NCBI GenBank assembly: GCA_951799405.1
Contig: OX637345.1
Coordinates: 11,594,001-11,658,000 of the forward strand
Origin: Agapetus fuscipes
Taxonomy: Eukaryota; Arthropoda; Insecta; Trichoptera; Glossosomatidae
Direction: 5' to 3'
DNA length: 64,000 bases
The position numbers were made by a program, and so were the translations under genes. Position 1 is the first letter of the stretch; each line of letters begins with the position of its first letter. The notes beneath the pieces are model-generated. The model was not told the origin of the DNA, made no database searches, and saw only the letters and a list, made by a program, of their open reading frames with translations. Below, piece after piece: positions 21,001-30,320 of this stretch.

Positions 21001-23269
21001 AAGCCAAATCAGCACAACATTTTACACAATCAATTATTCTAGATATAATTAATCTGTTTGAACGCACTTCGTCATTGAACTTTTTACTTGATTGTCTATA
21101 ACTAACATCAAGCATTTGTCGAAGATCTGTTCGGCCTAATAAATTGAAATGCATTACAAGCTCAACTTGAGTTTGCGAAAGTGCATGCTGTTTAACTTTT
21201 ATCTTTTTCACCATCTTCACACACTTGCGATGCTTTCAAATAATGTTCTTTTTCAAATACTATTCAACTATGATTTTTTTTATAATGTCCACGTTTACTT
21301 TATTATTAAAATTTATCGTCAGAAAGTAGTAAAAAACAAAATTGTGAGTTGTTTCACGATAAATTAGAAAATAATGGAAACAAATCTTCACGTTCGATGA
21401 AAAAACAACCAGTGGCTGTTTATTTTAACGTCAACTGATGACGGAATGGAGGTCAAACAAATTCCAGTTACTGGCTTATATTATTTGTAATCAATATCGT
21501 ACAAGGATTTCATTGTTTTCGAATATCCACGCACGAATACTTATAATATTCGGCAGTGCACGCAGCTGTCTCTGTCGCACGCACTAAAAAGCCTATAATT
21601 TATCCGCTCTCTCCTTCCATATCACGGTTTCTAACCGATCTCAGAAAATGTATGGGAATAATCCATTAAAATCCGTTCACTTGGACAAATGCACGAGGAG
21701 TATAACTAAAAAATAATATTATGTATTATGTACGGCGGCTTTGTACTAGCGCTCAGGCGTTCCATATAATTATGATTTTTAACTTCAGCGACCATTCAAA
21801 ACATCTGCCACACAATATACTTTTATATTTTAAAGTTTATACAATTATTTTGTTAAAATTATTACAAAATCTAGGCAGTGCACTGTCCCGTTGAACTGTA
21901 TTGGCGAACCGCCTCTGCTCATGACATCTGTGCATGATATCCTTACCCAAATGGTCAAATTGTTTGTTGTGCATTGCAGATAGACGATCAGATCTGCCTG
22001 CTCATCAACAGCTGGTGCGAACTGCTGATGCTGTCGTGCTGTTACCGCGGAGTACGCACACCTGGCGAAGTGCTGGTCGGTGGAACGGGGGGCGGGGGCG
22101 CCGGAGGGGGCATCACCCTGCAGCAGGGGGCCAAGCTGGGGCTCACCCCCTGCATAGAGCGCATGCTCCACTTCACCGACCACCTGCGGAGACTGCGAGT
22201 TGACAGATTCGAGTACGTGGGGATGAAGGTCATTGTGCTGCTCACGTCAGGTGAATGAAATATGCAATGAATTCTCTACCTTAGAAATGCTGTAAATAAA
22301 ATGGGAGATAGATCCCTGAGGGATACCTCAGTACTCAGATTAAAAGTCTTGAGTGATGCTGTACTTGTAACACACATACCCATGCATACGTTTACAAAAT
22401 AAAATTTCACCAAAGAAAATTGTGAATGATTGTACTAAGCACATTAATTTTATGTAAAAACTTGTATACTGAATTTATATACCTTAAATATTTATTGCAA
22501 TGAATACAATAAATAGAATGGGAGATAGGTGTGATCCTTGGGGAACACCTATTTTAAATGACAAAATTGATGCAGTAATGCTGAAATTATAACCTCTTGG
22601 CTTTGCTGAATCTGAGATGAGATACAAACAAGAATTTAGCTTAGTTTTTTTTACAAATAATACATGTTTGTTGTGATATTTGATTTGTGAACCCCTTTGA
22701 TTGGTGATGAGATAGACACACAAATATTCATCGTTTAGTTTCTTGATGTGGTTTGTCTGTTGCTGCTGTATAGATACTTCAGAACTGAAGGAGCCAGAGA
22801 AGGTGCGGGAATCCCAGGAGAAGGCCTTGCAAGCTCTCCAGGAGTACACACTGGCCCACTACCCTGACATGCCCGCCAAGTTTGGGGAGCTGCTGCTCCG
22901 CATCCCGGAACTGCAGCGCACATGCCAGGTCAGAGACTTATCTTTGTTCTCCTACCGATATCCGATGGAGCGAGTTGTATTTTTAGCTACTTAGATCTGA
23001 TCTTTGTATTTTTGATGATGAAAATACTCCAAAGACACAATGGCTTGCGGAGAAATGATTGCTATTCTTAAACAGTCTGCAAAAGGGTCAACCACTTCCC
23101 AACACAAGTTCTAATTTGTTCAAATGCAACAAGAGTAGAATTTTTTGATGAAGGTTTCTTTGTGTGTTTGCAGGTTGGTAAAGAGATGTTGAATCCATCC
23201 AGCAAGTCCAAGGATGGAGAGACTCCGAGCTTCAATCTGCTGATGGAACTGCTGCGAGGAGATCACTGA
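12052..23269 (+). CDS. HR39: HR39-type orphan nuclear receptor (FTZ-F1 beta group, NR5 family), 12 coding exons
   Basis: Exons: 12052-12148, 13316-13503, 14078-14260, 15187-15367, 15925-16078, 16511-16786, 17706-18009, 18920-19039, 19805-20074, 21980-22250, 22774-22928, 23174-23269 (stop TGA). All junctions are GT-AG with matching phases; the product is 764 aa. Seen: a long Ser/His/Gly/Pro-rich A/B region. The two-finger DNA-binding domain is at about residues 362-441, with zinc cysteines 362, 365, 379, 382, 398, 404, 414 and 417 and the P-box CESCKG. The FTZ-F1 box ends in [12 protein letters not shown]. The ligand-binding domain is at about 502-764, with a C-terminal AF-2 helix LLMELL at 755-760. 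Known of the family: a nuclear transcription factor binding FTZ-F1-type sites as a monomer, acting in ecdysone-era development and female reproductive tract. The start ATG is the first in the frame after an acceptor at 12,040; upstream 5' UTR exons are not identified. Exons are GC-rich against AT-rich introns. The first AATAAA downstream is at 24266-24271, so a ~1-kb 3' UTR is possible. Confidence 0.93.
12200..12330 (+). mobile_element. CR1-like LINE C-terminal relic with (ATC)n tail, HR39 intron 1
   Basis: The coding remnant (LKTLLF-type, then LEMVLDH and stop) followed by ATCATCATC repeats is the same as at 57,870-58,075. A dead 3' end of a CR1/L2-type element. Confidence 0.55.
12344..12510. 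mobile_element. Inverted-repeat MITE, copy 2, in HR39 intron 1
   Basis: Same ends and interior as 4,714-4,887; the right end reads AGCAGAATAGC. Confidence 0.6.
12518..12790 (+). mobile_element. Second CR1-like LINE C-terminal relic, HR39 intron 1
   Basis: Codes [19 protein letters not shown], the typical LWNALP region near the end of CR1-type ORF2, then a stop and a degenerate 3' end. Confidence 0.5.
12890..13240 (+). mobile_element. Decayed RTE-type LINE pieces, HR39 intron 1
   Basis: 12890-13020 translates to [16 protein letters not shown] and [11 protein letters not shown], aligning with GRGRPRKVWMDQISEI and RACMKKVMTL of the ORF at 52,961. 13085-13240 codes a RLEEFEM and WVEK stretch, the LEAFEMW block of related LINE C-termini. 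Confidence 0.55.
13575..13675 (+). mobile_element. RT GVPQGS-block segment 1 (HR39 intron 2)
   Basis: Codes [19 protein letters not shown]. The only plus-strand member of the eight such segments in this locus. No other RT block was recognised nearby. Confidence 0.6.
13668..13990. repeat. SINE-C fragment followed by TAIL 3' half (HR39 intron 2)
   Basis: 13668-13838 is SINE-C (ACATCTGTTGAACCTGGGTC), minus orientation. 13868-13990 is the plus-strand TAIL end (GCAACTTAGATTATAGATAG). Confidence 0.6.
14624..14958 (+). repeat. SINE-A, full length (HR39 intron 3)
   Basis: tRNA-like head with A box TAGCTCAGGTGGTAGAG and B box GGTTTGCATCCC, then GGGTGTCAGAAATGATTTCC, a body with a CTTCAACTGAAG palindrome, and the 3' end GTGTAGCTTAGTTGCG followed by T's. 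A tRNA-gene finder will probably flag the head; it is a SINE promoter rather than a tRNA gene. Confidence 0.8.
15103..15165 (-). mobile_element. RT GVPQGS-block segment 2 (HR39 intron 3)
   Basis: Minus strand codes [17 protein letters not shown]; it ends about 20 bases before the exon 4 acceptor. Confidence 0.65.
15530..15765 (+). mobile_element. RTE-like LINE C-terminal relic (HR39 intron 4)
   Basis: Codes [11 protein letters not shown] with upstream [12 protein letters not shown], matching the LKWLGHVVRMD block of RTE-type ORF ends. Frame broken downstream. Confidence 0.55.
16322..16430 (-). mobile_element. RT GVPQGS-block segment 3 (HR39 intron 5)
   Basis: Minus strand codes [17 protein letters not shown]. 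Nearly identical over about 50 bases to segment 2. Confidence 0.65.
16825..17110 (-). repeat. SINE-C copy (HR39 intron 6)
   Basis: Full-length-like; its inverted right end has the tRNA-like head GATGGTCAAGCGGATATG. Confidence 0.6.
18034..18300 (-). repeat. 56-bp minisatellite (HR39 intron 7)
   Basis: TGTCTCTG starts at 18065, 18121, 18177, 18233 and 18289, exactly 56 bases apart, with units almost identical. The reverse complement (GGCACTGTCTTTACAAGAG) is the same family as the arrays at 45,339 and 57,705. Confidence 0.85.
18290..18470 (-). mobile_element. LINE 3' relic adjoining the minisatellite
   Basis: Minus strand resembles the ORF end at 54,540-54,700 (FxDLK..AH.C, then SYSQL and ATNRD/DNQQRQ). 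The minisatellite begins where this ORF end stops. Confidence 0.5.
18785..18910 (-). mobile_element. RTE-type LINE fragment (HR39 intron 7)
   Basis: Minus strand codes [17 protein letters not shown], aligning with LRWFGQMERMNEERLTK of the ORF at 52,961. Ends just before exon 8. Confidence 0.5.
19040..19804. other. HR39 intron 8, no recognised element
   Basis: AT-rich with T/C tracts; no repeat or RNA that I can name. Confidence 0.4.
20187..20380 (+). repeat. SINE-B, truncated (HR39 intron 9)
   Basis: tRNA-like head GGTCCGTAGTGTAGTGACTA with a degenerate B box, body through ACCAGTCACCGAAGG. The CR1-like 3' end is missing. Confidence 0.6.
20700..20760. repeat. 61-bp inverted repeat (hairpin)
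   Basis: TTTAAAGGACACA at the left and its inverse TGTGTCCTTTAAA at the right, enclosing an AACG..CGACTACAC core. A small fold-back element or its end. Confidence 0.55.
20861..21220 (-). pseudogene. Possible hAT-transposase-like (DUF4371-type) ORF fragment in HR39 intron 9
   Basis: A 119-codon frame containing [11 protein letters not shown], a [11 protein letters not shown] stretch and [12 protein letters not shown]. From memory of the family this resembles the conserved NRxxLSKIIDCIKFCG region of DUF4371/hAT-like transposases. The frame then diverges and no DDE residues or zinc finger are visible. Judged a fragment; recognition is by eye only. Confidence 0.4.
22287..22400 (-). mobile_element. 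RT GVPQGS-block segment 4 (HR39 intron 10)
   Basis: Minus strand codes [11 protein letters not shown], preceded by an in-frame TGA and by YSITQDF, which looks like the normal upstream RT context. Confidence 0.55.
22484..22630 (-). mobile_element. RT GVPQGS-block segment 5 (HR39 intron 10)
   Basis: Minus strand codes [19 protein letters not shown] then IVFI, with about 25 residues of upstream RT-like context. It sits ~220 bases from segment 4 in the same orientation. Confidence 0.65.
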
Positions 23270-23289
23270 CCCCAGTGGTAACGGGACAC

Positions 23290-23410
23290 GGCAACAGTGC
23301 ACTGTTATACATGAACATTACAAACAGTGGAGGTGCTAGGACTGAGCCCTGTGGCGCACCACACCTGCTTTAATATGTGATCAAATACTCTTCGTAATCT
23401 AACTAATCAT
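23290..23410 (-). mobile_element. RT GVPQGS-block segment 6 (just past HR39 stop, probable 3' UTR)
   Basis: Minus strand codes GAPQGSVLAPPLFVMFM. Starts within about 25 bases of the HR39 stop codon. Confidence 0.6.
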
Positions 23411-23834
23411 ATTGAGTCAACCGACCATATTTTTTGTATCAATATTTTGTATAGTCGTTCTACACTCAATTTTTAGAAGATTTTTGATGATTTCCGTTTT
23501 TTGGGAATCTTTTGAAGAGTAGGGTCCTTTACAAGGACTTGAGTGGAATATTTTGTATCTCTTGAATGCAGCACACATGTACAGTGATATGAAGGACTGG
23601 GATTTTTTTGGCCAACAGCAATAATAGATATGTTTATAATCACTATAGTCTAAAAGAAAATGAAATCAAGAGCTAGATATAGCAGTTGGATGCAACGAAA
23701 AATGATTTTACAAACATTATTGCTTTGATTAGGGGATTGTTATTTTTCATTCTCCAATCTGTAAGATCATTCTGTCAAAGATTTTGCAAAATGTCTAGGT
23801 TCCATAAGGAAAATATGAATACACGAGAAGCTAA

Positions 23835-23930
23835 CTAATACATTGGCAAATATATAATAGAACACAGGTCCCAGAACTGATCCTTGTGGCGCTCCATTCA
23901 GAGTTCCATTTGCCTTGCCATAATAATAAT
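23835..23930 (-). mobile_element. RT GVPQGS-block segment 7 (HR39 3' region)
   Basis: Minus strand codes NGTLNGAPQGSVLGPVFYY then IFANVL. Confidence 0.6.
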
Positions 23931-24540
23931 ACTACTACTGTATGAATAAGTTAAAAGAGTCTCATGTCTGATTATAAAGACAATATTTGTCACAATTACT
24001 TCCAGAAGCATCCTAAACTAACACAATGCAACCTTACATCACCATTACAGTGGTATCTCTCGCACAAAAAACGAGTGAATGTGTCATGTGAATATCTTTT
24101 TTTGAAGAATTGTCGCATGGATTGATTGCGTGCATCGTTTAGGATGTTTGTCACGTGACTGACTGTTGTTTAACGACGGGTTATGCTGTAACGAGACTTA
24201 TAACCAGTTGTTTCATCAATGATTTAGTCAACTTAACCCCTTATCTTTCATGAAAATCAATCAGAAATAAAAATATACCATATATTCCCTCATTTAAAGT
24301 TGATCAAACTATTGTTGAAACAATTGGTCATTAATATATTGTACTAACTAGTATTAAAACATAATAACAAATAGAGAAGACACATAAGACTGCCTTTATA
24401 TGTCCACTACAACATAACATGACAAGCTACAACATAGCATGGCAACTTGCAACATTATATTGTGAACTGTTGTCACAGTTTGTCAGGTGTGTGGTTTGTT
24501 AGACGTCAGAAATCATTCAACAACAACAAAAAATTGACAT

Positions 24541-24805
24541 CAACTATCTATCTATAATCTATAATCTAAGCTGCAAGGATATGTAAGCATTTAAGGCTCA
24601 TATGAAATGCATGCCCACAGACAGGCACATGTAGGTTCGCGCCTACACATTCTGCATGTGTGCATACAAATAAAGAAAACCTCACATGGACATAAACCTT
24701 GCAACTCCTGCCGCCGTTCCCTGAACCGGGGTGGCATTGGCAAAAGTGAACCGATTTTTACAGCACGGGTGGTCAGCCTCGTACCAACCTATCAGTCAAG
24801 GAGCT
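24541..24805 (-). repeat. TAIL copy
   Basis: Inverted: (ATCTATAATC) end, GCATGCCCACAGACAGGCAC and the TATCAGTCAAGGA start. Near full length. Confidence 0.7.
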
Positions 24806-24863
24806 AGGTGTGCAAATATAATCCCAATTGGGGCAAGTTGATTTTTTAGTTCTTTGTTTAGAG

Positions 24864-25164
24864 CAGGGGTCTCCAAATTATTTTACCCAAGGGCCGTATT
24901 GAAATTTTGAGGTGGTATGGCGGGCCAACAGGGTCTGGGTGACTTGTCCCCCAGGGTGGAAAAATTTGACACTTGGAAACAGTGGTTTTCAGCATTTCCA
25001 GTCTATTTTTACAAATAAATTCAAGTTTTACATTGCTAGTTCGCGCGGCCGATCTTTCCGTTCTGAATATCTAAAACAATTCTTTTTTTATTGGTGTCTG
25101 CGGGCCGGACCAAATCCTTTCGCAGGCTGCATTTAGCCCGCGGGCCGAAGTTTGGAGACCCTTG
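24864..25164. mobile_element. hAT-superfamily MITE (301 bp) with perfect 8-bp target duplication
   Basis: Ends CAGGGGTCTCCAAA and, inverted, CAAGGGTCTCCAAA. The flanks GTTTAGAG at 24856-24863 and 25165-25172 are identical. The interior has GCGGGCC-type runs and no transposase. Confidence 0.85.
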
Positions 25165-25174
25165 GTTTAGAGCA

Positions 25175-26100
25175 ATACAGTCAATCAAACAAAATTATTT
25201 CTAACAGAATTGGAGACTTGAGGGACTCCTTCCTTGATATTTTCAAAACAACATTTGTTCGCTATTTTATGACTACAAATTTATTCACGGAACCATCATC
25301 ATGTACACCCTCGCTTGTTTACTACTGGGTATATGAATCACCACCTTCCCTCCACAATATTCAGCTTTGAGCCATGTGAAGCTAATAGCTCTCTGCGTCT
25401 TTGACCAAGTCATTCGTTCATCCGATTTAGGGTTTTCAATACTTTTTGAGATTGGTTTCAACATAAATAAAACCTTATCCGAGAGGAAGACAAATAATGT
25501 AAATACCAACACTGAGATGGAGGGATGAAGTGGATAGGCAGAAGTTGAAAAGAAGAAGGTCAAGGGTCGAATTGGGCTGTAGCGCCATTAAAGAACATGT
25601 AACTAAACTAATACGATTTTTCTACGCACCTTATTGCTACTTAAGTTTGTTGTTGTTGAATGGTGTCTGTCGATGTATGTAGGTATAGATTGTAGGCACG
25701 CTTGTGCAGTGCATTTATCTTGTACTTAAAGAGAGCGTATTGTATTAGTTAGTTAGGTTAGGGTTGGACGGTCCACAGGTTGTTAGGTAAAACATTTGAT
25801 TACGTAAGCTTAAGACACGTCGGGCGACATCAACCACAAAAACCCATACACACACAATAAAACCTCATCAAAATAAAAATAAAAAATATTTTAATATACC
25901 TACACATATTGTGTGTATAAAAAACTTTTATTTCAAATTTCAATGAATTGGTGTCGCGTTGAATTAGAGACTGCAATCGAGAATTGTTTTCTAAAAGAAG
26001 ATAAATGGATTGATAAGATGAGAAAATGATTCTTTGTTTCTGTATATTTATCTTATTAAAAAAAACCTAAATTGCCTACTATGGTTCTATACGACTCATA
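25175..26100. other. Intergenic, no recognised element
   Basis: Frames of up to 92 codons are present but show no family resemblance I can support. Confidence 0.4.
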
Positions 26101-26107
26101 TTAAAAA

Positions 26108-26240
26108 GAACAGGGGAAATATGAGGTCCCTGAGGAACACCTCAGTACCAAAAATTTTCACCTCAAATTTATTCAATGGCGTTTGAATTGATTTGAACTA
26201 CCTATGCCTTTGCTGACAATTGCCAGACCCAAGTACACCT
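26108..26240 (-). mobile_element. RT GVPQGS-block segment 8 (3' flank of HR39)
   Basis: Minus strand codes GVPQGPHISPVLFN. Like segment 4 it is preceded by TACTGA immediately before the GVP codons. Confidence 0.55.
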
Positions 26241-26244
26241 TAAG

Positions 26245-27650
26245 CTTATCTTTGTCAAAGTACAATTATCCATTTATTGTGTAAATGTAAGTTTGGTGAA
26301 CCTTTTATATCCAACTTTAAAATAAAACATTTTTAAATCACCTGCCGTTAGTCTCGTGGTCGACATTATTGTTTTTTTTCCATTCTGCATTTGATGAAAC
26401 CTATTGGTTTTACAGGTGAGGTGTGTTGTGTGTGTAGTGAGTTTCACTATAAGTTGCAGTTCAGAGATCCAGACTGTATTAGTCAGTAAGCGCAGGGAAC
26501 TGTTTCAAAGCTCAAATTAAAAAGAGTTTATAACACTTGAAGAGGTGCCGCAGAGATACTATCACTTTCACTTTTAGGTAACTTAACAAAGAAATTAAAT
26601 TTAGTGGCAATTCTGCCTGTAATTTTTTAGAGCTGACGGTTATTTGAAGTGTGTACGAATTAAAATTAATTTAAAATTTTGGGATATTCGACAAACAATA
26701 ATTGGAAGACTACTTTATTACTGTTCATTACAATGAGTTCATCCTTGATCACTGCACAACAAGGGTGTCTCCTAAGGACATTGGTTACAACACCAACAAA
26801 AAATGCAGAAAACAATAAGTTCTCCAATAACGGTTCATCTATTATACAAATTTTTATTTTTAAATAAGTTGAATTTTTTTATGCCGATTTAACTTCAATC
26901 AATAGATAGCATTGCTATGAAATAAATTCTATTGAGTTTTCACCAAGCATTTAGATAGAAATAATTTTGATTATTGCTATCGTTTGGACAAACTTACTTT
27001 AAAAAATTATCGTAATGGTTATTTTCTCTCTAGATACTGCAGCTCTTAACAGGGATTTTGTCCTTTTGTTAAACTGATGTAGTATATTCTGAGAAACACT
27101 CAGCCGAGTAATTGCACAGCGTTGTTCCCGCATCCCAGTGCCTTCAGTGTGTGCGAGATGTCGTCCGACATTTTATATATATAGTCGTATAGTTATATTA
27201 ATTTATATATATATATATATATATTGTGTTTAGCATTGAGCTATAATATTGTGGAGACGAAACTAACTTACGGCATTGTAACATACTCTGAGACTAACCT
27301 GTCAACCACAGCTTTCAAACCACAGAACTGTCAAACAACACGGAATACTTGATAATCATGTGAAATCCTATGTTTTTTAGCTTCCTCCATCCTCCGATTC
27401 GACACCCAATAATATGGAAAGGTATCTCCAGGATACTTACATCCGGCTAGCTCTCATCAGCATCACTCTCAGGGCGTGGGGTTCTTTCTTTGGTATTCCT
27501 TACTTGTATTTTGGGAAGGCTTTATAGTAAAAGATAAGTTTAACATGAACAAATAAGGGTTTATTTACTTTAATAATATGGGGGAAAAAGAGGAAATAAG
27601 GGACTGGCCTGACCTGCTCTTTGTCACTAAAACACTCCCTACTCTGTTGA
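26245..27650. other. Intergenic; only a (TA)n microsatellite at 27,200-27,224
   Basis: AT-rich with no gene seen. The TA run lies after a TATATATAGTCG stretch. Confidence 0.4.
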
Positions 27651-27659
27651 CTGGAGTTC

Positions 27660-27965
27660 CAAACTGAAGGCCTGGGGCAGAGCCCCAGGCTAGCGGTGGC
27701 TCACGAGGCGGACGCCTCCACACGTTGGAGCCCCTGGGTGGGCGCTCCTATGCACCCGTCTCTGGTCTACAAGGCGGGTGCCTTGGATGGCGGATGCTCC
27801 AAGTAGAAGGGGAGGGAGCTCCGTTGCTTGGGTGCTCGGTGCTTTGTCGCCAACGTCTGGCCCAGGACTGCCGAGCGATAATCGACAGCCCGATCAGATC
27901 ACATGGCGCAGTCCGGCTGCTTCCGTGACCGTTCGGCTCTGTTCGGCCCACGACACATACTGTAC
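27660..27965. other. GC-rich island, unidentified
   Basis: About 300 bases with composition unlike the neighbours, including the palindrome GGGGCAGAGCCCC and repeated GGCGG(A/G)(C/T)GC motifs. Open on both strands for 64-67 codons, but that is expected of GC-rich sequence. Confidence 0.35.
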
Positions 27966-28639
27966 ACTTTGAGATTGTTTTTTATATGCTATTTTAAAAT
28001 AACATAACAAGGGTCTACTTACATCATGATAGGTTTGACTCTATTATATTATGATTCAATTGTGTTAGCCATTGACTTATGATATCTGTGGAGTAGAAAT
28101 TATTTTAACGAAAACATACATATATCTGTTTCAACTTACTTACGAAAATGGTCATTAGTAAGAAAGAGAACAAAGAACTTCACAGTTGCATTTCCATGTG
28201 TACAAAAAAATTTGGGCGAATGTAAAAATGTTCTTAAAAAAGGCATTATTTTAAGATATTATGGATGTGTTATGATTGGGTGTTAAAACACAAAATGGAT
28301 TTGGACAAACTGGCCTTATTTCATATGACTACACCAATGCAACGTTTGACAGGACAGAGACAATTGTGGGCTTTAGTATGTGTCAATGCAGTAAGTTAGT
28401 TTCTGCTCCTCTATGTTATTACTCAATGGTGTTAGCGATTAGGTATATATACATACACATAGACACGTAGTATAGTGAGTACATACAGTCCGGCCATGAT
28501 TCCATGTTTTGAACATTATCTAGTATTTTACTTTTTTTATTGTTTTTTTTTGGCTCCTCTTGACACTTATCAACGTGCTGGCAACACCATCGGGCAATGC
28601 ACTTGGCATAAATTTATAAAAACAATGAATTGTAATGTA

Positions 28640-29010
28640 CCTTGTAAGCATGCATTAAATATGAGGCTTAAATGTTAACATATCTTTACGACTTAGATTA
28701 TAGATAGATACACGAGAATTATGGTTGCTAGGGAAAAAGCAAACAATTATTCTGTTATTCATTGCTATAGTAGAAGTGCGAATTTCGCCTGCCCAGAATA
28801 AAACAAATTTTTGCTGAACCAATTTATCTATCTATAATCTAAGTCGCAAACATAAATAGACTCCTCACACATAACGTAGATAAAAAATTGTGATGTCACA
28901 CAACTGGGCTGCTAGGGCGAAGGGTAACTAATATTTTGTTATTTGTTGCTAAGTGCCCCAGTTTACAAATCTGTTACATTTACCCGCCGATAAAAATAAT
29001 TGGGACATCC
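28640..29010. repeat. TAIL ends flanking GGTTGCTAGGG repeats
   Basis: 28645-28708 is a plus TAIL end (CATTAAATATGAGGCTTAAA). 28730-28800 and 28905-29010 carry GGTTGCTAGGG / GGCTGCTAGGG sequence as at 9,937 and 44,622. 28828-28860 is a minus TAIL end. Confidence 0.5.
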
Positions 29011-29689
29011 ATTCCGAGTCCCTTTCTGAACAGAAGAGCTAGGTTTGAAAACTGTCATTTTCAAATTCATGTCCTTACACTTTGAATTGAAATTTGAGTT
29101 ATTAACAGCTTTACTAAGTTCTCAGCTCATTCAGTATGATATTCTAAAATAGAGGGCAGCTATGAAAGGCGCGATCAGCTTATTCACGCCCCACAAATTC
29201 ATCGCACAAAGCGTCTTGATATAATTCTGTGTTGCTACGAAACAGTTGTTCATTTTTGCTGATTTTTTTGTCCAATGGTTTTGTCTGTCACATTTGTTAG
29301 TGTCGTGAGAGCTCTATTATTTTATTGTAATCGTAATAGTTATTATTATTATTGTAAGTTGTAGCCGTTTGTTGTATTATTATTTGTATGTGAATCTTGC
29401 AACACAGCAGGCAAACGCAGCAATCCCTCTCTCTGTTCCAACAATGTCTCCAAACATATATTTTAAATGCAAAAGATGAGTTGCTTTCAGAAAAATAAAT
29501 AAGACAGGAACATTCTGCGATTCACAAAGTAATAATTCTGTCACTTATCTCTTGTGCTTATCTTCGTGAAGATAGTGTAGGTGCAGCATAAACATTATTG
29601 GAATAATGAGTCACTGTCTATGTCTATACTTTATAAACCAAGTTGCGAAAATGTATAAAAATTTAGGATTCATATATTCGTGAAATAGC

Positions 29690-30320
29690 TAAGCAATCCA
29701 CGGTCTCAACAGTCATGTCTTAAATTTTTTGAAAATTCTAGATCCAAACTCAGGCCCGCTGCACAGAGTCAGGATGAGATGGGAGTCACAGGACTTACGA
29801 CCTGTCTCTGGTTAGTTGAGGATCCTTTCGTCATCACAAAGTTCCCAATTCCTCCCAGCTCATCCTTCCTCCCAATATGTAAAATCCGACTCATTGTATG
29901 CCTAGAGGTGTCCTGGCTCTCGGATCTTCGCAGCCAAATGTGGTATGATCCTGAGATGGCCGCCTTTGTCAGTCTTTCCAGAAAGCCATTTATTTGGGAT
30001 CTATTGAGTCCCAGATCATTAAGAAAAGTGTATACCGATTCAACTGGCAGTCCTCACCTCCACCTCACTGCATACAATTTTGTGAAATATCCATTTTTTG
30101 TTATTTCATCCACTAGTCCTTTAAACCTTTTTAGCTTGTAGACATGGTCTTTAGGGATGTTCATCTCCCAAGGCACCGTTAATTCAACCAAGAGTACTTG
30201 CTTTAGTAATATGTCGGGTCTCAATGCCGTAGTGCAATGTATACCATAAGTAGACATATAGAAATTCAACTTACACACGCTGCTTGTGTGCTTACAAAAT
30301 AAAAACCCAAACGTCAAATT
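29690..30320 (-). mobile_element. Retroelement C-terminal relic with endonuclease-like motif
   Basis: Minus strand codes RPDILLKQVLLVELTVPWE, a pattern (RPD, then hydrophobics, then VELTVP) like PD-(D/E)XK-type domains at retroelement C-termini. It is followed out of frame by LGLNRSQINGFLERL and IWLRR. The same unit, interrupted, is at 60,640-62,125. Confidence 0.55.
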
